5,342 bases of DNA from an uncultured Clostridium sp. GTDB taxonomy: Bacteria > Bacillota > Clostridia > Oscillospirales > Acutalibacteraceae. Shown here in pieces: positions 1-5,296 of this stretch. Location of the stretch: NCBI GenBank assembly GCA_900547915.1, contig URIN01000123.1, positions 1 through 5,342 of the forward strand, given 5' to 3'. How positions within the stretch are numbered: position 1 is the first letter of the stretch; every line of letters begins with the position of its first letter. The translations under genes were made by a program, and so were the position numbers. The notes below the pieces were generated by a model. That model saw only the letters and a program-made list of their open reading frames with translations. It did not search any database and was not told the DNA's origin.

Positions 1-44
1 CACAAGGCTATTCGTCGGCAGCGTCAGATGTGTATAAGAGACAG
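1..44 (+). other. Nextera (Tn5) P5-side sequencing adapter, not genomic
   Basis: Bases 1-3 match the end of the Illumina P5 primer. Bases 4-11 (AAGGCTAT) match a Nextera i5 index (I recall it as S520). Bases 12-25 (TCGTCGGCAGCGTC) are the Read 1 adapter and bases 26-44 (AGATGTGTATAAGAGACAG) are the Tn5 mosaic end. This is library-preparation sequence left untrimmed. Genomic DNA starts at 45. Confidence 0.98.
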
Positions 45-45
45 C

Positions 46-105
46 ATTGATTCTTTCCTTGCTTTTTGCGATAAAATTGATGAAAGTGATTTAGTTAACG
101 CATAA
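46..105 (+). CDS. possible 3' end of an upstream gene (19 codons and TAA)
   Basis: Directly after the adapter, the frame starting at 46 reads 19 sense codons (IDSFLAFCDKIDESDLVNA) and stops at TAA 103-105. The tail is charged and amphipathic, as expected for a protein C-terminus, and its codons resemble those of the genes further on. The open stretch is short enough to arise by chance in AT-rich DNA, and no U-tract terminator follows it, so the call is weak. The product cannot be named from this fragment. Confidence 0.35.
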   Translation: MDSFLAFCDKIDESDLVNA

Positions 106-172
106 CTTGATTTTCTGCTTATAAAAGCATTGCGGTATATGTAATTCGTTTTCAAAAAAATACAAAATACTC

Positions 173-206
173 TTGTTTTGAATGTTGAAATGTTGTATTA
201 TATATA
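173..206 (+). promoter_or_regulatory. promoter of tRNA-Ala (two staggered sigma70/sigmaA-like options)
   Basis: Two overlapping promoters can be drawn, both with a 17-base spacer. One is TTGTTT (173-178) with TATTAT (196-201). The other is TTGAAT (178-183) with TATATA (201-206). The first would start transcription a few bases before the tRNA at 213. The second would start almost on the tRNA itself, so the first is preferred. Transcription cannot be confirmed from the sequence alone. Confidence 0.6.
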
Positions 207-212
207 GCGCAC

Positions 213-288
213 GGGCGCGTAGCTCAGTTGGGAGAGTGCTGCATTCGCATTGCAGAGGTCGAGGGTTCGACTCCCTTCGCGTCCACCA
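213..288 (+). tRNA. tRNA-Ala (anticodon CGC)
   Basis: A complete 76-base cloverleaf with encoded CCA. The acceptor stem GGGCGCG (213-219) pairs with CGCGTCC (278-284) and contains the G3:U70 wobble pair, the main alanine identity element; the discriminator base is A (285). The D arm is GCTC/GAGT with loop AGTTGGGA. The anticodon stem CTGCA/TGCAG encloses loop TTCGCAT, with anticodon CGC at 246-248, which reads GCG. The T arm is GAGGG/CCCTT with loop TTCGACT. It is a single gene with its own promoter and terminator, convergent with the tRNA-Arg gene downstream. Confidence 0.98.
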
Positions 289-289
289 T

Positions 290-319
290 AAAAAGGCCGC
301 ACTTTTGTGCGGCCTTTTT
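290..319 (+). terminator. intrinsic terminator of tRNA-Ala
   Basis: A perfect 13-bp inverted repeat: AAAAAGGCCGCAC (290-302), loop TTTT (303-306), then GTGCGGCCTTTTT (307-319). The GC-rich core is flanked by A and T runs, so it could also work on the other strand. It begins one base after the tRNA CCA end. Confidence 0.93.
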
Positions 320-373
320 ATAATTGAATGTCTGATTGCAGAAATTTATATAGAAATAACGGATTTTAGCTGT

Positions 374-408
374 AAAAAAAGAGCAGGTCAAACGACTCGC
401 TCTTTTTT
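374..408 (-). terminator. intrinsic terminator of tRNA-Arg
   Basis: Read on the minus strand, AAAAAAGAGC (408-399) pairs with GCTCTTTTTT (384-375). The stem continues past a single mismatch into AGTC/GACC around a four-base loop. The transcript then ends in a run of seven U (380-374). The first A of the stem is also the last A of the tRNA CCA end, so tRNA and terminator abut. Confidence 0.88.
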
Positions 409-483
409 GGTCTGCCCGAGAGGGGTCGAACCTCCAGTCTTCTGAATCGGAATCAGATGCATTAGCCATTGTGCTACGGGCAG
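408..483 (-). tRNA. tRNA-Arg (anticodon CCG)
   Basis: On the minus strand this is a complete 76-base cloverleaf with encoded CCA. The acceptor stem CTGCCCG/CGGGCAG has seven perfect pairs and begins with C1:G72; the discriminator is A. The anticodon stem TCTGA/TCAGA holds loop TTCCGAT, giving anticodon CCG, which reads the arginine codon CGG. The T arm is GGAGG/CCTCT with loop TTCGACC. The D arm GCAC/ATGC has three pairs and a C13-A22 mismatch. Its loop AATGGCTA puts C at position 20, where many bacterial tRNA-Arg carry the identity base A20. Bases 15 and 48 are A and U, so the Levitt pair is kept in A:U form. Confidence 0.95.
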
Positions 484-506
484 ATATTAATTTTTGATTA
501 TTTTTT

Positions 507-536
507 ATTTTACTACCTTAAAACTATTGTTGTCAA
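507..536 (-). promoter_or_regulatory. promoter of tRNA-Arg
   Basis: On the minus strand there is a consensus -35 TTGACA (536-531), an 18-base spacer and a -10 TAAAAT (512-507). The expected start is near 500, about 17 bases before the mature tRNA 5' end at 483. The -35 box overlaps that of the plus-strand promoter driving the GH20 gene. Confidence 0.75.
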
Positions 537-555
537 TGAAGTTTTGTGTTATAAT
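527..555 (+). promoter_or_regulatory. promoter of the GH20-M28 operon, extended -10 type
   Basis: A perfect TATAAT (550-555) is preceded by TGT (547-549), an extended -10 motif. The -35 candidate TTGTTG (527-532) sits 17 bases upstream. Transcription should start near 562. The leader is then about 23 bases and holds a purine-rich ribosome site (AGAGAGGGA, 567-575) roughly ten bases before ATG 585. No operator repeat or riboswitch fits in so short a leader, so any regulation would have to act at the promoter itself. Confidence 0.78.
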
Positions 556-584
556 CAAAAAAAATCAGAGAGGGAATTTTAATA

Positions 585-2150
585 ATGTTTAATCTTATAC
601 CTATGCCCAGAGAAATTAATATTTCTCATGGTGTATTCGCTATGCCGAAAGATGCGGCAGTTTATTCTGAGATTGAGCTAGAACTTGTTAAAAGTGTCGG
701 AGGCAAAGATTCGCCCGTCAGAATTTATTTGGATTCTTCTCTTGAAAGGGAAGAATACCGTTTAAAAGTAAGTGAAAACGGAGTTGAAATAAAAGCTTCT
801 GAAAAAGCAGGCGCTTACTATGCGCTTCAGTCCGTACGTATGTTGGGCAGATTTGATGAAGGCAAAAATGAGATCCCGTTTGTAGAGATTTCAGATAAGC
901 CCCAGTTTTCATGGCGTGGTGTTCATCTTGACGAAAGCCGCCATTTTTTCGGCGTAGAAAGTGTTAAGGCGCTTCTTGATGATATGTTCCGCCTTAAACT
1001 TAACGTCTTTCACTGGCATCTTACTGATGACCAAGGCTGGAGAATTGAAATAAAAAAATATCCGCTGCTCACTGAGATTGGCTCAAAACGAAGCTTTACA
1101 CATATAGGCGGTTGGAGATGCGCAGAGCGTGACAATACCCCTTATGGTCCGTATTATTATACTCAGGAGCAAATCAAGGAGATTGTCGATTATGCTGCCG
1201 AGCGCTGTATAAATATTGTTCCGGAAATAGATGTTCCCGCTCATTTTGCTGCGGCGCTTGCTGCTTATCCTCAGCTTGCCTGCCGAAATCTCAAAAGAGA
1301 AGTTTTCGGATGCATGGGTGATATTCTGTTTAAACAAGACGGAGTTAAGGACTGGAATCGTCCCCTTTGCCTTGGAAAAAAGGAAAGCGTTCAGTTTATT
1401 TTTGACGTTTATGACGAAGTGTGCAGCCTGTTTCCTTTTGAATATTTTCATGTGGGCGGCGATGAGTGTGATGTTTCCGAATGGAAGACATGTCCCGACT
1501 GCCAGAAGGCTATGAAGGAACACGGCTTTAAAAATGAAAAAGAACTTCAAAAGAAACTAACAAACGAGCTTTGCGAATATTTGAAGAAAAAAGGCAAGCA
1601 TATGATTGCCTGGAACGATGTACTTAATCAGGGCATAGAACGCCTTGACCAAAGCATGGTTATACAGCAGTGGCTTCCCGGCCAGGATAAAAATACTGTC
1701 AAGTTTGCCCAGTCCGGCGGAAAGATAATAATGAGTAATCATAAGTCTTTTTATTTTGATATGACTTACGCTCAGACGCCGCTGAGCAGCACATATAAGT
1801 TTTCACCTAAGCAGTATGGAATTACGAATGAAAACAATATCCTGGGTATAGAGGGCGAAACATGGACTGAATGGATTGATTCTTTCAGTTTTGTTCAGCT
1901 TAGAATGCATCCAAGACTTGAAGCACTTTCGGAGGTTGCATGGACTCCGGAATCTAAAAGAAATTACAAGCAGTTTGTTGAAAGATACGAAGCATATAAA
2001 AGCGTGTATAAGCCGCTCGGCATTAATTTTGCGGCTGATGAAATTGCAATGCCGAAAAATCCGTTTAAACGCGCTTTAATATATAGGAAATTCTTTTCCG
2101 GTGATCCGGAATACGAATTCCGCGAAAATAACAAATTAAAGGAGATCTGA
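585..2150 (+). CDS. GH20 beta-N-acetylhexosaminidase, cytosolic
   Basis: A 521-residue glycoside hydrolase family 20 enzyme. It removes terminal beta-linked GlcNAc or GalNAc by substrate-assisted catalysis, in which the substrate's own acetamido group is the nucleophile. Residues 1 to about 105 match the small N-terminal GH20b domain, and about 109-455 form the catalytic barrel. Visible signatures are WRGVHLDESRHF (110-121, with substrate-binding R111), HWHLTDDQGWR (143-153), PEIDVPAH (213-220) and the catalytic pair D293-E294 in HVGGDECD. Active-site aromatics are W343, W363, Y390 and W427. A CPDC pair (C303, C306) follows the catalytic motif. There is no signal peptide or membrane segment, so it should act on imported or recycled amino-sugar oligosaccharides. 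The family also includes lacto-N-biosidases and 6-phospho-hexosaminidases, so the exact substrate is open. It is the first gene of an operon, and the next start lies two bases after its TGA. Confidence 0.95.
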   Translation: MFNLIPMPREINISHGVFAMPKDAAVYSEIELELVKSVGGKDSPVRIYLDSSLEREEYRLKVSENGVEIKASEKAGAYYALQSVRMLGRFDEGKNEIPFVEISDKPQFSWRGVHLDESRHFFGVESVKALLDDMFRLKLNVFHWHLTDDQGWRIEIKKYPLLTEIGSKRSFTHIGGWRCAERDNTPYGPYYYTQEQIKEIVDYAAERCINIVPEIDVPAHFAAALAAYPQLACRNLKREVFGCMGDILFKQDGVKDWNRPLCLGKKESVQFIFDVYDEVCSLFPFEYFHVGGDECDVSEWKTCPDCQKAMKEHGFKNEKELQKKLTNELCEYLKKKGKHMIAWNDVLNQGIERLDQSMVIQQWLPGQDKNTVKFAQSGGKIIMSNHKSFYFDMTYAQTPLSSTYKFSPKQYGITNENNILGIEGETWTEWIDSFSFVQLRMHPRLEALSEVAWTPESKRNYKQFVERYEAYKSVYKPLGINFAADEIAMPKNPFKRALIYRKFFSGDPEYEFRENNKLKEI

Positions 2151-2152
2151 AA

Positions 2153-3418
2153 ATGAAAATCAGTGAGTTCCCATCCGCGGTAATCAAAGAAAACGTTGAT
2201 TATACCGTTAAAGAAATCACCAATGTAATTAAGAAATACGGTCCTCGTGAATCAGGCAATGAGGCTTGCTTTGACGCCGAAAAGCACCTCAAAAAAGAAC
2301 TTGATCAGTTTTGTGATGAAACACATTTTGAAGAGTATAAAATGGCGCCAAGAGCTTTTCTGCATTTTACAAAGGTAGTTGCTGTCCTTGTACTTGCGTC
2401 AATAATCGTTTCTTTCGGGCTTGTGTTCGGCCTTATGATGGAAAACTTTTTCATTGCCCATTGCATAGTAGGAGTATGTGTTGCAATCAGCCTTTTCATC
2501 ACCTCAATGGAATTTCTTATGTATAAGAAATTTATGGATGGAATGTATAAAAAAGTTACAGCACATAATCTTGTAGCAACTAGAAAACCGCGCGGCGAAG
2601 TTAAAAAGAGAATAGTAATCAGCGGCCATATTGACGCTGCTTATGAATGGCGCCCCATATATCTCCTTAAAGATAAAGGTATGGGACTTTGGATGGGACT
2701 TTCTATAGGCTCCGCAGTAATATCACTTATAATTGCCGTTATAAGCGTTATTGCTAATTTTGTTGATATGGGTGCTTTCGGCGATTTTATGCTTGATTAT
2801 TCGTTCTATTTCAATGTTATCACGGCTGTTTCTATGGTGCTTTTGTTCACGTTTGTAAATTTCGGCAGAATTTCTCCCGGTGCAAACGATAACCTTACAG
2901 GTACCTATGCCGCAGTGTGCGCTCTTCGTATGCTTGATATGGCAGGTGTTGAGTTCGAAAACACAGAGGTTGTAGCTATGATTAATGACGGTGAAGAAGC
3001 AGGCCTCAGAGGTGCCAAGGCTTTTGCTAAAGAGCATAAGGCAGAATATACAGATCCTAATGTTGAAACGGCTGTTCTCTGCGTTGATACACTTACCGAT
3101 CTTGAATTTCTTAATGTTTATCATAAAGATATGACTTGCACTGTAAAGAACGATACAGAGTTTTCAAAACTTGTTCAGAAGTCCGCTTCTGATGCCGGTT
3201 ATGATTCTGCAAAACTTGCAAATCTTTATTTCGGTTCTTCTGATGCAGCAGCATTCTCACAGGCAGGAATTAAAGCAACATGCCTTGCCGCTATGGATCC
3301 TGCACCCGCGGATTATTATCATAACCGCCGAGACAGTTATGACCGTCTTAAACCTGAAGCAATTGAAACAGGTTATAAGGTTATTCTTTCAACTATATTC
3401 AATTTTGATGCTGAATAA
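2153..3418 (+). CDS. M28-family zinc metallopeptidase with four inserted membrane segments
   Basis: A 421-residue protein of the M28 (aminopeptidase Y/S-like) co-catalytic zinc peptidase family. The expected metal and catalytic residues appear in order: H159 and D161 in SGHIDA, D246 in GANDNLTG, E281 (catalytic base) and E282 (ligand) in NDGEEAGLRG, D312 in VDTL, and H390 in YYHNRRDSYD. Unusually, hydrophobic hairpins interrupt the domain. Two helices lie at about 70-96 and 99-117, before the first ligand, and two at about 178-204 and 217-237, between H159 and D246. The linker at 124-153 is rich in Lys/Arg, so by the positive-inside rule the active site should face the cytosol. No signal peptide is seen. 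The start is firm: AAAGGAG (2138-2144) lies inside the end of the GH20 gene, eight bases before the ATG, so translation is probably coupled. It probably releases amino acids from small peptides, but the true substrate is unknown. Confidence 0.88.
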   Translation: MKISEFPSAVIKENVDYTVKEITNVIKKYGPRESGNEACFDAEKHLKKELDQFCDETHFEEYKMAPRAFLHFTKVVAVLVLASIIVSFGLVFGLMMENFFIAHCIVGVCVAISLFITSMEFLMYKKFMDGMYKKVTAHNLVATRKPRGEVKKRIVISGHIDAAYEWRPIYLLKDKGMGLWMGLSIGSAVISLIIAVISVIANFVDMGAFGDFMLDYSFYFNVITAVSMVLLFTFVNFGRISPGANDNLTGTYAAVCALRMLDMAGVEFENTEVVAMINDGEEAGLRGAKAFAKEHKAEYTDPNVETAVLCVDTLTDLEFLNVYHKDMTCTVKNDTEFSKLVQKSASDAGYDSAKLANLYFGSSDAAAFSQAGIKATCLAAMDPAPADYYHNRRDSYDRLKPEAIETGYKVILSTIFNFDAE

Positions 3419-3429
3419 ATAATTTGTTT

Positions 3430-3463
3430 TCAAGGTTTGGCCGGAAAATGGTTCAAACCTTGA
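3430..3463 (+). terminator. intercistronic hairpin, possibly a leaky terminator
   Basis: A perfect 10-bp inverted repeat, TCAAGGTTTG (3430-3439) and CAAACCTTGA (3454-3463), with a 14-base loop that can partly pair through CC/GG. Only three T bases follow, and the other strand has no T run, so termination would be weak. It may reduce read-through from the GH20-M28 unit into the acyltransferase gene or protect the upstream mRNA end. I see no convincing promoter between it and the next gene. Confidence 0.5.
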
Positions 3464-3484
3464 TTTGCTGTATGGAAACAGAAC

Positions 3485-3493
3485 AGGGGGGAG
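3485..3493 (+). promoter_or_regulatory. ribosome binding site that sets the acyltransferase start at GTG 3498
   Basis: The purine run AGGGGGGAG lies 4 to 12 bases before GTG 3498. The longer in-frame start, TTG 3465, overlaps the region next to the hairpin and has no purine-rich site upstream. The shorter start also gives the usual family N-terminus, a few basic residues straight before the first membrane helix. Confidence 0.8.
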
Positions 3494-3497
3494 AACA

Positions 3498-4574
3498 GTG
3501 AAAAAGAGAATAGCGTGGCTTGATTTCGCTCGTTCACTTGCAATTTTTAGCGTTGTTGTTGTTCATTCGCTTGAAATGGTCTATAAGCTGGAATTTAATG
3601 ATATGATGAAGATTGGCGAAGTTTCTTTGATCTTTCGCGATATTGTTTTTACCTTTGGCAGAACGGGCGTGCCCATTTTCCTGGCACTCACAGGTTTTTT
3701 GCTTCTTGACCGTGACTTCTCAACAAGTGATAAGATTCTTAAGTTTTATAAAAAAAATCTGCTGCCCCTTTGGTTGACAACAGTAATATGGATTGTTATC
3801 TATTTCATTGCCGGCGTTCTGAAAGGAACTATGGAAGCTGATTTTGTAGGACTTCTTAAGGATGTGTTATTCTTAAGAACATATTTAATGGGTCATATGT
3901 GGTATATGCCTATGATAATAGGCATGTATGTTGCTTTGCCCTTCGTTTCTAACGCCATAAAAAATATCTCTTCAAAAGTCCTGGCTATTCCATACTGTAT
4001 TGTTTTATTTCTTTATTTTGTGTTCAGCCTTATCAGCGTACTTGAAAATTCGTTTGGTTTTGATTTGGAACTTGAAAGGAAACTGGATACCACGTTCCTC
4101 GGCGGAACATATGGTGTATATATAATATTCGGACTTTTCTGTAAAAGAGGAGATCTTAAAAAAATAAAAACTCCCGTTGTTTGGGCAATTTCAGCTTTAG
4201 GTTTTGTCTTTACCGTGTTTATGATCTGGCTTTCGAACTCACACGGGTATGATTTCCACCTTTGGTATGATTTCCCGGGGATTTTCCTCGCTTCTATGTT
4301 CGCTTTTGAGGGCTTTTCAAGGATGAAGCTTGAAAGCAAAGCGGCAAAACTGGCTACTCCTCTTGTAACGCAGATCTCTGTTGTAAGTCTTGGTATGTAC
4401 TTTATACACAAGCCTATTATAAATGATATTTCTTCTTTCATAGTCGGTCTCGGTTTTGGCAGGGGGATATCGCTTGTTATTCTTGTGGCGGCAGCATTTG
4501 TTTCAAGTTTTGTTATTGCTTTTATCATTTCCAAGATACCAGTAGTGAAAAAATTGCTTTTGTTTATAAAATAA
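3498..4574 (+). CDS. acyltransferase-3 family integral membrane protein (probable surface glycan O-acyltransferase)
   Basis: With the GTG start this is a 358-residue, very hydrophobic protein with about ten membrane helices, typical in length and layout for the acyltransferase-3 family (OafA, WecH and OatA membrane domains). The N-terminus reads KKRIAWLDFARS and contains R12 and H23 spaced exactly as the family's R-X10-H motif; H23 is the expected catalytic-site histidine in helix 1. Further signatures are GRTGVPIFLALTGFLL (54-69), HMWYMPMIIGMYVALPF (133-149) and GMYFIHKP (299-306) in a late helix. Such proteins pass an acyl group, usually acetyl, from cytosolic acyl-CoA to a sugar on the outer face. 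No extracellular SGNH domain is fused to it. The gene lies 79 bases after the M28 gene, beyond a hairpin, and may share its transcript. The acceptor cannot be deduced, since no polysaccharide genes adjoin it. Confidence 0.9.
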   Translation: MKKRIAWLDFARSLAIFSVVVVHSLEMVYKLEFNDMMKIGEVSLIFRDIVFTFGRTGVPIFLALTGFLLLDRDFSTSDKILKFYKKNLLPLWLTTVIWIVIYFIAGVLKGTMEADFVGLLKDVLFLRTYLMGHMWYMPMIIGMYVALPFVSNAIKNISSKVLAIPYCIVLFLYFVFSLISVLENSFGFDLELERKLDTTFLGGTYGVYIIFGLFCKRGDLKKIKTPVVWAISALGFVFTVFMIWLSNSHGYDFHLWYDFPGIFLASMFAFEGFSRMKLESKAAKLATPLVTQISVVSLGMYFIHKPIINDISSFIVGLGFGRGISLVILVAAAFVSSFVIAFIISKIPVVKKLLLFIK

Positions 4575-4602
4575 GAGTTTAACATTTTAAATATAGGCAT
4601 AA

Positions 4603-4636
4603 AAAAAGCACACGAATTATAATTCGTGTGCTTTTT
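4603..4636. terminator. bidirectional terminator, perfect 34-bp palindrome
   Basis: AAAAAGCACACGAATT (4603-4618), centre AT, then AATTCGTGTGCTTTTT (4621-4636) form a perfect palindrome with A and T runs outside the stem. It gives a U-tailed hairpin on both strands. It lies between two convergent genes, 28 bases after the acyltransferase stop and three bases after the stop of the acidic-protein gene, and so should end both transcripts. Confidence 0.93.
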
Positions 4637-4639
4637 GTT

Positions 4640-5215
4640 TCAGCATATCATACCCGTTTCTATCCAGCTTATAACTGAGGGGTATTCTTCTTTGTAGTTG
4701 TCCAGCTTTTCTGTGTTTGAGTCAACAAACGCAAGAAATTCGTCTCCGTCCTCAAAATCAAATGTAAAATCCTGTTCAAAATCATATGCCGCTGTAAACA
4801 TCATGTCAAAAATATCGTCCGGTGAATATTCCTCCAGCATTTTATCTGCGGTTAGTTCAGTCACACGGTCAAGCGCGTTTTTCGCAGTTATATCAAAATC
4901 ATCTTCATCAATTTCTATTTCTTCGTCCTTCTTGAAGTATTCAGAAATTTCTTCCTCTGTGAATCCTGCTTTTTCTGCAAAGTCAACAGCATCCTCAAAT
5001 CCTGTTTCATTAACTTCGTCATAAAGCCTGTAAGTAAATTCACCCATAAGATTCTGAAGAGCAACAGCCTTGAATATACAATCTATCTCATTGCCGGGTT
5101 CGTCCGTGATAACAAATCCGTCCTCTTTAAACTGTTCCCACATAATTCCATAAAAAATAGTGTATTTAGGTGATTCGCTGAATATTGCGTCATATACATA
5201 AGAATCAATGTCCAT
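4640..5215 (-). CDS. hypothetical protein, very acidic, 191 residues
   Basis: I do not recognise a family. By hand count the protein has 54 Asp/Glu and 12 Lys/Arg in 191 residues, a net charge near -42. The acidic residues are spread along the chain, with a dense patch at about 97-108 (DEEIEIDEDDFD) and another at 145-159. Aromatic and aliphatic residues recur between them, which points to a folded helical domain and not a disordered tail. There are only two cysteines (46 and 191), no signal peptide and no membrane segment, so it is probably cytosolic. The start is well supported: AGGAG (5227-5223) lies seven bases before the ATG, behind a good promoter. It forms a single-gene unit convergent with the acyltransferase gene. 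Acidic proteins of this size include DNA mimics and metal- or partner-binding adaptors, but nothing here selects one of these. Confidence 0.85.
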   Translation of the reverse strand: MDIDSYVYDAIFSESPKYTIFYGIMWEQFKEDGFVITDEPGNEIDCIFKAVALQNLMGEFTYRLYDEVNETGFEDAVDFAEKAGFTEEEISEYFKKDEEIEIDEDDFDITAKNALDRVTELTADKMLEEYSPDDIFDMMFTAAYDFEQDFTFDFEDGDEFLAFVDSNTEKLDNYKEEYPSVISWIETGMIC

Positions 5216-5244
5216 ATTAAATCTCCTCTCTGTTATCTTTTATT

Positions 5245-5273
5245 ATTTTATAACATTGTGTTTACATTTTCAA
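5245..5273 (-). promoter_or_regulatory. promoter of the acidic-protein gene
   Basis: On the minus strand, -35 TTGAAA (5273-5268), a 17-base spacer and -10 TAAAAT (5250-5245). A shifted -10 with an upstream TG (TGTTATAAA) is also possible. The start would be near 5238, leaving a short leader of about 20 bases with the ribosome site. Confidence 0.65.
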
Positions 5274-5296
5274 TATTGCAATGGAAAATATAATGA

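Noticed and set aside
116..129. Small hairpin TGCTT/AAGCA as a terminator for the upstream gene
   Set aside because: The stem is only five pairs and is AT-rich, with no T run after it.
213..288. tRNA-Ala 3' end as a phage or island attachment site
   Set aside because: No integrase gene and no second copy of the tRNA 3' end occurs in the window.
182..445. Plus-strand 87-codon open frame over the tRNA genes
   Set aside because: It runs through tRNA-Ala, its terminator and part of tRNA-Arg, and has no ribosome site. It is chance coding across RNA genes.
224..469. Minus-strand 81-codon open frame over the tRNA genes
   Set aside because: It is made of tRNA-Arg and tRNA-Ala antisense sequence and the terminators, with no support as a protein.
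1083..1550. Minus-strand 155-codon open frame inside the GH20 gene
   Set aside because: It lies wholly opposite the conserved catalytic part of GH20, and its composition is what antisense reading of that gene would give.
4013..4600. Minus-strand 195-codon open frame opposite the acyltransferase gene
   Set aside because: It is antisense to a clear family member with conserved motifs, and it starts just inside the terminator region, where I see no promoter or ribosome site for it.
4698..5024. Plus-strand serine-rich 108-codon open frame
   Set aside because: Serine runs are the expected complement of the Asp/Glu-rich codons on the minus strand. The minus frame has the promoter, ribosome site and terminator.
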